26,177 nucleotides of DNA from JANMDU01 sp031388245 (GTDB lineage Bacteria > Pseudomonadota > Gammaproteobacteria > Burkholderiales > Burkholderiaceae_C), in contig JANNED010000184.1 in the NCBI GenBank assembly GCA_031388245.1, positions 1-26,177 of the forward strand, in the 5' to 3' direction. This document shows positions 1 to 7,673 of the stretch, one piece after another. A program made the position numbers and the translations under genes. Within the stretch, counting starts at the first letter, position 1, and each line of letters begins with the position of its first letter. Below the pieces are notes generated by a model. That model searched no databases, was not told the DNA's origin, and was given only the letters and a program-made list of their open reading frames with translations.

Positions 1-646
1 CTGTGTGCGAGCCGCGCATGCCCAGCTTGTCGAGCTTTTGCGCGGTGGAGAAGCCCTTCATGCCTTTTTCGACGATGAAGGCGGTGATGCCGCGCGCATT
101 CAGCTCGGGCTCTGTCTTTGCATAGACAATCATCGTATCGGCATCGGGGCCATTGGTGATCCACATTTTGCTGCCGTTGAGCAAGTAATAGCTGCCTTTG
201 TCTTCCGCTTTTAATTTCATGCTGATCACGTCAGACCCCGCGCCCGGCTCGCTCATGGCCAGCGCCCCCACATGCTCGCCGGAGATCAGCTTAGGCAAGT
301 ATTTCGAGCGTTGCTCTGGCGTGCCGTTGCGGCGAATTTGGTTGACGCATAGATTGGAATGTGCGCCATAAGATAAGCCAATCGATGCCGAGGCACGCGA
401 AATTTCTTCCATCGCGATCATGTGGGCCAAATAGCCCATGCCTGCGCCGCCATACTCTTCTTCTACCGTGATGCCAAGCACACCGAGCTCGCCCATTTTG
501 CGCCAAAGGTGCATGGGGAATTGGTCGTTTTTATCCACATCATGCGCCAGCGGTGCGATCTCCGCTTGCGCAAATTCGCGCACGGCATCACGCAGCGCAT
601 CAATATCTTCTCCAAGTTGGAAATTTAGCCCGGGTAGGTTGCTCAT
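1..646 (-). CDS. liuA: Isovaleryl-CoA dehydrogenase, N-terminal part (cut by window edge)
   Basis: This is an acyl-CoA dehydrogenase that should oxidise isovaleryl-CoA to 3-methylcrotonyl-CoA with FAD, the third step of leucine breakdown. About 215 residues are visible and the C-terminal half lies beyond base 1. The N-terminal helical domain contains the EYGGAG motif. The middle domain shows the flavin/substrate signature AMSEPGAGSD, then WITNGPDAD and the GMRGSHT motif. Together with the adjacent LiuR-type regulator this favours isovaleryl-CoA dehydrogenase over other acyl-CoA dehydrogenases. The ATG at 646 lies one base past the TGA of the thioesterase gene (TGAGATG), so the two are translationally coupled in one operon. 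The catalytic glutamate region is not visible. The family is certain; the exact substrate is inferred from motifs and context. Confidence 0.9.
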   Translation of the reverse strand, partial: MSNLPGLNFQLGEDIDALRDAVREFAQAEIAPLAHDVDKNDQFPMHLWRKMGELGVLGITVEEEYGGAGMGYLAHMIAMEEISRASASIGLSYGAHSNLCVNQIRRNGTPEQRSKYLPKLISGEHVGALAMSEPGAGSDVISMKLKAEDKGSYYLLNGSKMWITNGPDADTMIVYAKTEPELNARGITAFIVEKGMKGFSTAQKLDKLGMRGSHT

Positions 647-647
647 C

Positions 648-1070
648 TCAATACCTTTTTTCAACAAATATCATGGTGGCTTGCATAAAGCCGCAGCTTT
701 TACGCTCGCCGTTTTTCACATCAAAAATCTCAGCTTTGCAAACCGCCAAGGTGCGCCCTGCTCTGAGCACTTCGCCCACGCAATGCACGCGCTCGCCTGT
801 GGCCGCCGCCGCAAAATTAATTTTGTATTCCACGCTGGTGACTTCCATGCCTTCGGGCGCAACAGTCAGCGCCGCATAGCCACAAGAAATATCTGCGAGC
901 GCGCCCAATGCACCGCCATGGAACGCGCCTTGCTGCTGCGTCACCTTTTCGCTCATGGGAAGCGCAAATTCCACTTTGCCTTGTTCAACACTGACCAGAG
1001 AGCAGCCCAGCGCCTGCATCATGCCTTGCCGCTGAAAACTTGACTCGATTCGTTTGTGCATGGCGTTCAT
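648..1070 (-). CDS. PaaI-type hotdog-fold thioesterase
   Basis: A 140-residue single-domain hotdog protein of the PaaI/YbgC-like group. These enzymes hydrolyse acyl-CoA or aryl-CoA thioesters and often rescue trapped CoA in catabolic pathways. The motif QQGAFHGGALGALADISCG, at about residues 46-64, matches the conserved HGG loop followed by the long central helix of this fold. The following strand (VTSVEYKINFAAAA) is also typical. The ATG overlaps the liuR stop codon by four bases (ATGA), and the stop is one base before the liuA start. It is therefore the second gene of a liuR-thioesterase-liuA operon. A role in hydrolysing branched-chain acyl-CoA intermediates is inferred from position only. 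An in-frame ATG three codons in is a possible alternative start. Confidence 0.88.
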   Translation of the reverse strand: MNAMHKRIESSFQRQGMMQALGCSLVSVEQGKVEFALPMSEKVTQQQGAFHGGALGALADISCGYAALTVAPEGMEVTSVEYKINFAAAATGERVHCVGEVLRAGRTLAVCKAEIFDVKNGERKSCGFMQATMIFVEKRY

Positions 1071-1459
1071 TTTGCTTTTTCACTTTTCATCAGCAGCGCT
1101 TTGGCTTCTTTCTCATGCGCCTTGATCTCATCAAGCTGCACTTGCAGCTCAGCAAGCTGCTCTTCCATTTCGCTGCGATGTGCGCTGAACACAGCGAGAA
1201 ATTTTTTGAGCTGCGGCACGGTATCGCGCGGGCTCTCATACATATCGATGATCTCTTTCGCCTCGGTGAGCGAAAAGCCCAACCGTTTGGCGCGCAGTGT
1301 GAGCTTCAAGCGGGTGCGATCCTTGGCGCTGTACACGCGCGCCCTGCCGCCCGCGCCGGCTCGCTCAGGGGAGAGCAGCCCCAAATCTTCGTAGAAGCGA
1401 ATAGCGCGTGTGGTCAAATCAAATTCACGGGCAAAATCGCTGATCGAGTAGGTCGTCAT
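1067..1459 (-). CDS. liuR: MerR-family transcriptional regulator, LiuR type
   Basis: A regulator of about 130 residues with an N-terminal MerR winged helix-turn-helix (YSISDFAREFDLTTRAIRFY, then EDLGLLSPER and the wing). A long C-terminal dimerisation coiled coil follows, rich in E, Q, L and K. There are no metal-binding cysteines, so it is not a metal sensor. LiuR proteins of proteobacteria control leucine/isovalerate catabolism genes. Here the gene is first in the operon with an isovaleryl-CoA dehydrogenase, and a palindromic operator lies just upstream at 1531-1552. The chosen start is the ATG at 1459, which gives the usual short N-terminus. An in-frame ATG at 1474 would add five residues. 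Neither has a clear ribosome binding site. Confidence 0.88.
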   Translation of the reverse strand: MTTYSISDFAREFDLTTRAIRFYEDLGLLSPERAGAGGRARVYSAKDRTRLKLTLRAKRLGFSLTEAKEIIDMYESPRDTVPQLKKFLAVFSAHRSEMEEQLAELQVQLDEIKAHEKEAKALLMKSEKAK

Positions 1460-1521
1460 GGGCAAAGGATTCATTCAGGCAGTTGCTAAAGTGACATCGA
1501 CAATCGGTTTTTTTGCCTTAA

Positions 1522-1552
1522 GCTCTACGATTGACGTTTACGTTAACGTCAA
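1522..1552 (-). promoter_or_regulatory. Candidate promoter of the liuR operon with 19-bp spacer
   Basis: Read on the minus strand, TTGACG at 1552-1547 could be a -35 box and TAGAGC at 1527-1522 a weak -10 box, separated by 19 bp. An over-long 19-bp spacer covered by the operator is the classic arrangement of promoters activated by MerR-family proteins. The -10 match is poor (three of six), so this is inference supported mainly by the palindrome. Confidence 0.45.
1531..1552. promoter_or_regulatory. LiuR-type palindromic operator
   Basis: A near-perfect palindrome with arms TTGACGTT (1531-1538) and AACGTCAA (1545-1552) around the six bases TACGTT. It is the only such site in the short region between liuR and the divergent metallo-hydrolase gene. 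Its ACGT-rich dyad resembles the operators I recall for LiuR in proteobacteria. The position suggests autoregulation of liuR plus control of the gene at 1568. Confidence 0.75.
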
Positions 1553-1559
1553 CTATACA
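1531..1559 (+). promoter_or_regulatory. Candidate promoter of the metallo-hydrolase gene, overlapping the LiuR operator
   Basis: TTGACG at 1531-1536 and TATACA at 1554-1559 are separated by 17 bp, a standard sigma-70 spacing. The whole spacer is the LiuR palindrome. The expected start of transcription is near 1566, only about two bases before the ATG at 1568, so the message may be leaderless. Confidence 0.5.
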
Positions 1560-1567
1560 AGAAATCT

Positions 1568-2647
1568 ATGAACGCACTAGAAGCATTGCTGACTTACCCG
1601 TTGGACAACGCCGCCAGCGAGACCTTGCCGCCAGCCGGCGGCACATTGCAGATTGTTCCCGGCGTGAAATGGATTCGCATGGCGCTGCCCTTTGCGCTGA
1701 ATCACATCAATCTATGGCTGCTGCGCGATTGCATCGACGGACGTGATGGCTGGACAGTGGTGGATTGTTGCATCGACCGTGCAGAGAGTCGCGAGCAATG
1801 GCAGCAAATATTTGCGAATGAGCTGGAAGGCCTGCCCATCCTTCGCGTGATCGTCACACACATGCATCCTGACCACATTGGCCTAGCGCATTGGCTGTGC
1901 GAGCACTGGAGCACGCCCGAGCACACCTGCCGTTTGTGGATCAGCGCCACAGATTTCAACGCCGCCCGAATGGCCTGCCAAGTGGCGGCTGGGCATGGCG
2001 TCGATGCTGCAGCCGCTTTTGTGGCATCTCATGGCATGCGCAACCCAGTGTATTTGCAGCAAATCCGTGAGCGCACAGGCTACTACGCACACATGGTGCC
2101 GCGTGTGCCTTCCAGCTATGTACGCATCATGGATGGTATGCGCATCAAAATCGGTGAGCACGATTGGCATTGCATCGCAGGCTATGGCCACGCTCCCGAG
2201 CACATGGCCTTGCATTGTCCTGCGCTTGAGTTACTTGTCAGCGGCGACATGATCTTGCCGCGCATCTCCACCAATGTGAGCGTGTATGACTTGGAGCCCG
2301 AAGCGAATTCATTGCAGCTTTTCCTCGATTCCATTGCGAAAATGAATGCGCTGCCCGAGGCCACATTGGTTTTACCAAGCCACGGCAAACCCTTCACTGG
2401 CTTGCACGAGCGCATCAAGCAGCTGCAAGCGCACCATGCAGAGCGCTTGGCAGAAGTGATTGAAGCTTGCACAAACGCCCCACAAACCGCCCACGATATC
2501 GTGGCGATCATGTTCAAGCGCGAGCTTGATCTGCATCAGCTCACTTTCGCCCAAGGCGAGGCGCTGGCGCATTTGCATTTGCTGATGTTTGAAGGCCGCT
2601 TGCATCGCCAAAAGCAAGATGGCGTGTATCGCTTCAGCACGGCCTAG
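1568..2647 (+). CDS. Metallo-beta-lactamase-fold hydrolase
   Basis: A 359-residue MBL-fold protein. The first metal-binding motif HxHxDH is at H98, H100, D102 and H103 (THMHPDHIG). Further metal ligands are plausible at H208 (GYGHAPEH), D227 (VSGDMI) and the late LPSHGKP segment. After the catalytic domain the C-terminal 80 or so residues (ACTNAPQTAHDIVAIMF onward) look like the small helical domain of the thioesterase/glyoxalase-II-like branch. The actual substrate is unknown. It is transcribed divergently from liuR, with the LiuR-type operator in the shared promoter region, so a role tied to branched-chain acyl-CoA metabolism is possible but unproven. I see no strong ribosome binding site before the ATG. 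Confidence 0.87.
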   Translation: MNALEALLTYPLDNAASETLPPAGGTLQIVPGVKWIRMALPFALNHINLWLLRDCIDGRDGWTVVDCCIDRAESREQWQQIFANELEGLPILRVIVTHMHPDHIGLAHWLCEHWSTPEHTCRLWISATDFNAARMACQVAAGHGVDAAAAFVASHGMRNPVYLQQIRERTGYYAHMVPRVPSSYVRIMDGMRIKIGEHDWHCIAGYGHAPEHMALHCPALELLVSGDMILPRISTNVSVYDLEPEANSLQLFLDSIAKMNALPEATLVLPSHGKPFTGLHERIKQLQAHHAERLAEVIEACTNAPQTAHDIVAIMFKRELDLHQLTFAQGEALAHLHLLMFEGRLHRQKQDGVYRFSTA

Positions 2648-2704
2648 ATTGCTGCGCATCTCGCTCTGTCATCGGTTTCTCTTCATACATCATTCCACCC
2701 GCTC

Positions 2705-3439
2705 ATGCGCACGTTGTTAGCCCTGCTCAAACTCACCCGCTGTAGCCTGCATCTGCTGCATGGCATGTGGACGATTCTTACGCGCTTCTCAAAAGCCACG
2801 CATGAGCAGCGCTCACAGCACGTGGCCGACTGGTCAAAGCGCTTTCTGCAATTGCTTGGCGTGGCCGTCAAAGTCCATGGCCAGCCCCTTCAAAGTGGCC
2901 CGCTTCTGGTGGTGATCAACCATGTCTCTTGGCTGGATATTTTGGTGATGCTCTCCGCGCAGCCCGTGTGCTTCGTCTCTAAATCCGAAGTGCGATATTG
3001 GCCAGTCATCGGCTGGCTCGCTACAAATGTCGGCACGCTTTATATCGAACGCGCTTCCCGCCGCGATGCGCTGCGCGTGGTGCATCAAGTGGCAAACATG
3101 CTGCGAGATGGTCGACTGATTGCAATCTTCCCCGAAGGCACCACCAGCAATGGCAAGCAGCTTCTGCCTTTTCATGGCAATCTCTTGCAAGCTGCCATTT
3201 CAGCTGGCAGCCCCGTGCAGCCCGTCGCGCTGCGTTTTTTGGAGGCCAGCGGCGAACTCAGCATGAGCCCTGTCTACATTGATGACGATACGCTGCTGTC
3301 GTCTGTTTGGAAAATGATGTGCGCACGCCCCATCACAGCACAGCTCGATTTCATGCCAGCGACTCCTACAGCTGGGCTAGAGCGTCGGGCCTTAGCCTCA
3401 CAATTACAAGAAACCATCGCTGCTTGCTTGATCCACTGA
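2705..3439 (+). CDS. 1-acyl-sn-glycerol-3-phosphate acyltransferase (PlsC/LPLAT family)
   Basis: A 244-residue membrane-associated lysophospholipid acyltransferase that should transfer an acyl chain to lysophosphatidic acid or a related acceptor. The catalytic HX4D motif is visible as NHVSWLD (H73, D78). The acceptor-binding motif FPEGTTS is at 142-148. An N-terminal hydrophobic helix is followed by a basic stretch, as in the family. It starts 57 nt after the metallo-hydrolase gene on the same strand and may be co-transcribed with it. No good ribosome binding site precedes the ATG at 2705; an internal ATG at 2765 would remove the N-terminal hydrophobic segment and is less likely. The family is certain; whether this is the main PlsC or an accessory enzyme (for example for ornithine lipids) cannot be told. 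Confidence 0.9.
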   Translation: MRTLLALLKLTRCSLHLLHGMWTILTRFSKATHEQRSQHVADWSKRFLQLLGVAVKVHGQPLQSGPLLVVINHVSWLDILVMLSAQPVCFVSKSEVRYWPVIGWLATNVGTLYIERASRRDALRVVHQVANMLRDGRLIAIFPEGTTSNGKQLLPFHGNLLQAAISAGSPVQPVALRFLEASGELSMSPVYIDDDTLLSSVWKMMCARPITAQLDFMPATPTAGLERRALASQLQETIAACLIH

Positions 3440-3521
3440 TCAGACAGCGAACCAAGCAGCGCCAACAAAACAACAACTTGGCATCGCTTTTCACACAGTT
3501 GTCAAAAAAACATCACAGGCT

Positions 3522-3587
3522 TGTCTTGTGGAGGTTGGAAACTCTCTTTTCTGATTCGCCATCCCCGCACCACGGCTCCACAAGACA
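3522..3587. repeat. 12-bp perfect inverted repeat in the leader of the phytase-like gene
   Basis: The arms TGTCTTGTGGAG (3522-3533) and CTCCACAAGACA (3576-3587) are perfectly complementary and enclose 42 bases. The right arm ends 12 bases before the ATG at 3600. In RNA this could form a stem just ahead of the start codon; in DNA it could be a protein-binding or recombination site. I see no companion sequence elsewhere in the window. Confidence 0.6.
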
Positions 3588-3599
3588 CACCCTGCAACC

Positions 3600-4970
3600 A
3601 TGAATCCACGCTTCTTTACCCCAGCCCTCGCATTTCTGTCTGCAGCCATTGTTTGCCTGCCCAACGCCAAAGCACAGACCGAATTCCCCGCCACCTTGGC
3701 TGGCCACGCCATCCTGAGTGCCCCTAGTTTTATCGCAGCACCTGCTGACGCGCCTGCAGATCTGCGCATGAGTGGTAAATTCACGACCGGCTCGCGTGTA
3801 GAGCGGCTCGACAGCGTTGAAGGCCGCTCCGCCAATCGCCCCACGGGCATTTCATTGCCCTTCGCGGGCCAGCCCCTGCAAGGCCATTCGGGCATCAAGC
3901 GCATGAGCGATGGCAGCTATTGGGTGTTGACTGATAACGGCTTTGGCTCCAAGGCCAATTCCCCGGATGCGATGCTTTACTTGAACCGCTACAACATCGA
4001 CTGGAAGAGCGGAGAGCTCAATCGCTTGCAAACAGTTTTTCTGCACGATCCTGATAAAAAAGTGCCCTTTCGCATCGTGCATGAAGGCACACCCAAACGC
4101 TATTTGACAGGCAGCGATTTTGATCTGGAGAGCTTCCAATTCGCAGGTGGAGCGCTGTGGATCGGTGATGAGTTTGGGCCTTGGCTCATCAAAGCAGATA
4201 TGAGCGGCAAAGTGCTGGCGGTGTTTGAAACTTTGGTCGATGGCAAGCCTGCTCGTTCGCCAGATCACCCTGCCATCACCACGCCAGCTGCACCAAACCT
4301 AGCCTTAGACTTCACCGTGCGCCGCTCGCGCGGCTTTGAAGGCATGGCCTCATCGCCAGATGGCAAAAAACTCTACGCCATGCTAGAGGGTGCAATGTGG
4401 GATGCCGGCACCAAAGATCTGGAAAAGCTAGATGGCCGCGAATATCTGCGCGTGCTCGAATTCGATGTGCAGACTGAGAAATGGACAGGTCGCCATTGGA
4501 AATATGTGCTGGAGGCCAATGGCCTCGCCATCGGCGATTTCAACATGATCGACGCAACAACGGCTCTCGTGATCGAGCGCGACAACGGCGAAGGCACACC
4601 TGACAAAGCCTGCCCAACCGTTGGCGGTGCCATCCAACGCGCGGAAAACTGCTTTCATGATCTGCCCAAAATCAAGCGCGTCTACAAAATCGAAATGACG
4701 GAAGCAAACGTCAACAACCCCGTGCGAAAAATCGGCTACATTGATCTGCTTGTCATCAACGATCCACAAAATTTAGCTCGCAAACCCAAACAAAACGGCA
4801 AGCTAGCCTTTCCCTTCTTCACGATTGAAAATGTGGATATCGTCGATGCGGAGCACATCATCGTGGGCAACGACAACAATTTACCCTTCTCTTCGAGCCG
4901 CAATCCGAATGAAGCCGATGACAATGAGTTTGTGTTGCTGCGCGTGCCCCAGCTTTTGCAGGCAAGGTGA
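3600..4970 (+). CDS. Secreted esterase-like activity of phytase family protein
   Basis: A 456-residue protein with a cleavable signal peptide: a short basic start, a hydrophobic core over about residues 7-20, then a probable signal-peptidase site after NAKA near residue 25. It should act in the periplasm or outside the cell. The mature part matches the phytase-like (Pfam PF13449) beta-propeller group: SDGSYWVLTDNGFGSK near the start, GFEGMASSPDGKKLYAMLEG in the middle, and near the C-terminus FPFFTIENVDIVD with GNDNNLPFS and DDNEFVLLR. Family members are described as having phosphatase or esterase-like activity, but the natural substrate is not fixed. It stands alone, 160 nt after plsC, and its leader contains a 12-bp inverted repeat. 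No clear ribosome binding site precedes the ATG. Confidence 0.88.
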   Translation: MNPRFFTPALAFLSAAIVCLPNAKAQTEFPATLAGHAILSAPSFIAAPADAPADLRMSGKFTTGSRVERLDSVEGRSANRPTGISLPFAGQPLQGHSGIKRMSDGSYWVLTDNGFGSKANSPDAMLYLNRYNIDWKSGELNRLQTVFLHDPDKKVPFRIVHEGTPKRYLTGSDFDLESFQFAGGALWIGDEFGPWLIKADMSGKVLAVFETLVDGKPARSPDHPAITTPAAPNLALDFTVRRSRGFEGMASSPDGKKLYAMLEGAMWDAGTKDLEKLDGREYLRVLEFDVQTEKWTGRHWKYVLEANGLAIGDFNMIDATTALVIERDNGEGTPDKACPTVGGAIQRAENCFHDLPKIKRVYKIEMTEANVNNPVRKIGYIDLLVINDPQNLARKPKQNGKLAFPFFTIENVDIVDAEHIIVGNDNNLPFSSSRNPNEADDNEFVLLRVPQLLQAR

Positions 4971-5009
4971 TCTGGTGCGACCGGGTCACGCTTGACGACT
5001 TGGCCACAT

Positions 5010-5294
5010 TCACGGTTCGCCGTATTTGCGCACTGGCTTGTGTGCTGACTGACTGCGCTGTTGTTCACGCAACATATACAAATACAAGCTCTCAACCTTT
5101 TCTCGCGCCCAAGGCGTTTTGCGTAAAAATTTAAGGCTTGAGCTCACACTCGGATCGATGGTGAAGCAGCGAATCTGGATGCGCTGCGCTAAGCCTAGCC
5201 AGCCGTAATGCGCCTCAAGCGCCGTCACAAGAGCCTCTAGCGTGAGGCCATGCAGAGGATTGCGGGGCTGGCTTTTGGTGCCTTCAGTGGTCAT
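5010..5294 (-). CDS. VF530 family (DUF2132) small protein
   Basis: A 94-residue protein with the highly conserved VF530/DUF2132 core: NPLHGLTLEALVTAL, then HYGWLGLAQRI, IRCFTIDPSVSSSLKFLRKT and PWAREKVESLYL. Structures in this family show a compact helical fold, and DNA binding has been proposed, but no function is established. It is transcribed divergently from uppP (77 nt between starts) and converges on the phytase-like gene with 39 nt between the stops. It appears to be monocistronic. Confidence 0.9.
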   Translation of the reverse strand: MTTEGTKSQPRNPLHGLTLEALVTALEAHYGWLGLAQRIQIRCFTIDPSVSSSLKFLRKTPWAREKVESLYLYMLREQQRSQSAHKPVRKYGEP

Positions 5295-5371
5295 CCCTGC
5301 ATTTTCGCTGATGGGAAGACTGCGGCGTATGCTCTTAAAATCAGAGCCTTGCCCATTTTCAAGGATTTCAC

Positions 5372-6196
5372 GTGGACATCACCTTGCTGATCAAAGCCGC
5401 CATCATGGGCATCGTGGAGGGGTTGACTGAATTTTTGCCGATTTCATCGACTGGGCATTTGATCCTAGCGGGCAGCTTGCTCGGCTTCACCGATGAGAAG
5501 GCCAAGGTGTTTGATATTGCGATTCAAACTGGGGCAATTTTTGCAGTGATCTTGGTGTATTGGCAGAAAATTCGCGAGACAATGCTCGCTCTGCCCACTG
5601 ACAAGAAAGCACAGCAATTTGCATTCAATGTGTTGGTTGCCTTTGTGCCTGCTGTCGTGCTCGGGCTGTTGTTTGGCAAGGCGATCAAGGCTAATCTGTT
5701 CACGCCCGTCGTGGTGGCCAGCACCTTTATCATCGGTGGCTTCATCATTCTCTGGGCAGAAAAACGGCAACAAACCGCCGTGCGCGTGGAGACGGTTGAC
5801 GACATGAGCGCGCTGGATGCACTCAAGGTTGGTCTTGCTCAATGCCTAGCCCTCATCCCTGGCACCAGCCGCAGCGGCGCTACCATCATCGGCGGCATGC
5901 TGCTGGGTCTCTCACGCAAGGCAGCGACAGATTTTTCATTTTTCCTCGCCATGCCCACACTGATCGGCGCGGGCATCTACAGCCTCTACAAAGAGCGTGC
6001 TGTGCTCTCTATGGCCGATATTCCGATGTTCGCTGTCGGTCTTGTCTTCAGCTTTTTGAGCGCATGGCTCTGCGTGCGCTGGCTGCTGCGCTATATCTCC
6101 ACGAATAATTTTGTGCTGTTTGCCTGGTATCGCATCGTGTTTGGCGTGGTGGTGCTCGTGACGGCATACACGGGCTGGGTGAAGTGGGCGGCGTGA
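5372..6196 (+). CDS. uppP: Undecaprenyl-diphosphate phosphatase (BacA/UppP)
   Basis: A 274-residue inner-membrane enzyme that removes a phosphate from undecaprenyl diphosphate to recycle the lipid carrier for peptidoglycan and other envelope polymers. High-level expression confers bacitracin resistance in other bacteria. Both family signatures are present: the N-terminal GIVEGLTEFLPISSTGHLIL with the conserved glutamates and SS/H, and the second repeat LIPGTSRSGATIIGGMLLGLSR. Seven to eight hydrophobic segments are visible. The start is GTG at 5372, supported by AAGGAT seven bases upstream and by the usual MDIxxLIKA beginning. The 3' end overlaps the start of dusA, so the two are probably translated from one message. 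Confidence 0.96.
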   Translation: MDITLLIKAAIMGIVEGLTEFLPISSTGHLILAGSLLGFTDEKAKVFDIAIQTGAIFAVILVYWQKIRETMLALPTDKKAQQFAFNVLVAFVPAVVLGLLFGKAIKANLFTPVVVASTFIIGGFIILWAEKRQQTAVRVETVDDMSALDALKVGLAQCLALIPGTSRSGATIIGGMLLGLSRKAATDFSFFLAMPTLIGAGIYSLYKERAVLSMADIPMFAVGLVFSFLSAWLCVRWLLRYISTNNFVLFAWYRIVFGVVVLVTAYTGWVKWAA

Positions 6197-7200
6197 AGTC
6201 CGTCAACGGTCATTCGCCTTGGCGAATGAGCGTGGCGCCGATGATGGACTGGACGGATCGGCATTGCCGCTATTTCCACCGCCTGCTCACGAAAAACACT
6301 CTGCTCTACACCGAAATGGTCACGACGGGTGCTTTGCTGCATGGTGATGTGCCGCGCCATTTGGATTTCAACGAACAAGAGCATCCCGTCGCGTTGCAAC
6401 TCGGCGGCAGCGAGCCGGCTGATTTGGCCAAGGCGGCAAAATTAGGCGAGCAATGGGGTTACGACGAAATCAATTTGAATTGCGGCTGCCCGAGCGAGCG
6501 CGTCCAGCGCGGGGCGTTTGGCGCATGCTTGATGAATGAGGCTGCGCTGGTGGCTGATGGCGTGAAGGCCATGCTGGATGCTGTGAGCATTCCCGTCACG
6601 GTGAAGCACCGCATTGGCATCGACAAAACCGAGCGCTACGAATTTGTGCGTGATTTTGTGGGCACGCTGTCTGAGGCGGGCTGCAAGGTGTTTCTTGTGC
6701 ATGCACGCAATGCTTGGCTCAAAGGCTTGTCGCCGAAAGAAAACCGCGACATACCGCCGCTGCGCTATGAGATGGTCTATAGATTAAAAAAAGATTTTCC
6801 GCAGCTCACGATTTGTATCAATGGCGGCATCACGACGACTGAACAGGTGAATGAACATCTCAAGCATGTCGATGGCGTGATGGTAGGCCGCGAGGCGTAT
6901 CACAACCCCTATTGGTTGGCGAGCTGGGACGATGCGTTTTATGGCGATTCTTCTTCGCAAACGCCGCGTGCTGTGGCGTCTCGCGAAGAGATCGAAGCGC
7001 AAATGTGCGATTACATGGTGCGCCGATCTGAGCAGTTTGGCACAGCATGGCACAGCGTCGCGCGCCACATGCTCGGCCTGCGCCACGGCGAAAAGGGCTC
7101 ACGCGCTTGGCGGCAGGTCTGGAGCGATCACAGGCTTAAAGGTGAAAATGCACATCGCATCAGCGAGCAAGCGCGAAGCCGGCTTCTCCCACCTCAATAG
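6193..7200 (+). CDS. dusA: tRNA-dihydrouridine(20/20a) synthase
   Basis: A 335-residue FMN-dependent enzyme that reduces uridine 20/20a in the tRNA D-loop. It carries the DusA-specific signatures MSVAPMMDWTDRHCRYF, LLYTEMVTTGALLHG, HPVALQLGGSEPADLA, NLNCGCPSERVQ with FGACLM (catalytic cysteine region), then GLSPKENRDIPPL, INGGITTTEQ and DGVMVGREAYHNP (FMN phosphate binding). The chosen start is GTG at 6193, which overlaps the uppP stop in a GTGA arrangement. A GTG three codons upstream (6184) and the ATG at 6226 are alternatives. The stop overlaps the convergent small membrane gene by seven bases. Confidence 0.95.
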   Translation: MKSVNGHSPWRMSVAPMMDWTDRHCRYFHRLLTKNTLLYTEMVTTGALLHGDVPRHLDFNEQEHPVALQLGGSEPADLAKAAKLGEQWGYDEINLNCGCPSERVQRGAFGACLMNEAALVADGVKAMLDAVSIPVTVKHRIGIDKTERYEFVRDFVGTLSEAGCKVFLVHARNAWLKGLSPKENRDIPPLRYEMVYRLKKDFPQLTICINGGITTTEQVNEHLKHVDGVMVGREAYHNPYWLASWDDAFYGDSSSQTPRAVASREEIEAQMCDYMVRRSEQFGTAWHSVARHMLGLRHGEKGSRAWRQVWSDHRLKGENAHRISEQARSRLLPPQ

Positions 7201-7511
7201 TCGCGTTTTTTCTGACTCTTGCGACTCTTTTGCATCGGGCCAACGGCTTTTCGCATCAGCATCAGCAGCAACAGGCTGATCACTGCGCCGGCCACAGCCA
7301 AGGCGAGTGATGAGATGTGAAAGCTTTCTGCGATTTTGGCACCGCTGATTTGCTCTGCAACAAAATCCCCGCCGATGAACGCGCCAAACATGGCCACCAC
7401 AATATTTTCAATCTGCGCACTGCGAGCAGGCGCCTCCATCAAGCGGGTGCTGAGCCAGCCCGCCAAAGCGCCAATCGCGCACCAGATATAAACGTTGATA
7501 CATTTCCCCAA
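7194..7511 (-). CDS. GlsB/YeaQ/YmgE-type small membrane protein
   Basis: A protein of about 105 residues with three hydrophobic segments: YIWCAIGALAGWLSTRL, IENIVVAMFGAFIGGDFVA and LALAVAGAVISLLLLML. The glycine pattern GALAGWL...NIVVAMFGAFIGG is that of the YeaQ/YmgE (transglycosylase-associated, stress response) membrane family. Its C-terminal tail is short and basic. Function in the family is poorly defined. No in-frame ATG precedes the first membrane segment: the nearest usable start is TTG at 7511, and the ATG at 7503 is out of frame. The TTG start is therefore a best guess. The gene converges on dusA with a seven-base overlap. Confidence 0.75.
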   Translation of the reverse strand: MGKCINVYIWCAIGALAGWLSTRLMEAPARSAQIENIVVAMFGAFIGGDFVAEQISGAKIAESFHISSLALAVAGAVISLLLLMLMRKAVGPMQKSRKSQKKRDY

Positions 7512-7647
7512 AGCCTCAAGTTGAGACGCTCTGATATTGACAGGCTTTACCCAAATGTCCTAACAATCTATTTTATGTATCAATATGTGTGTGGATTTAC
7601 AGTGAAGATTTAGACTCATTTAAGCCGATTCCCGGCATAAATAAAGA

Positions 7648-7673
7648 ATAGTATGCTATTTAATTCATAGCAT
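7648..7673. repeat. AT-rich hairpin repeat, copy 1 (just after relA)
   Basis: The arms ATGCTAT (7653-7659) and ATAGCAT (7667-7673) are perfect complements around a 7-base loop, directly beyond the relA stop at 7674-7676. Bases 7648-7672 match 22610-22634 at 22 of 25 positions, so this is a dispersed repeat rather than a chance hairpin. There is no clear T-run, so a terminator role is possible but not shown. Confidence 0.75.

Noticed and set aside
438..1043. 201-codon open frame on the plus strand
   Set aside because: It runs antisense to liuA and the thioesterase, both of which have clear family motifs; composition is that of a shadow frame.
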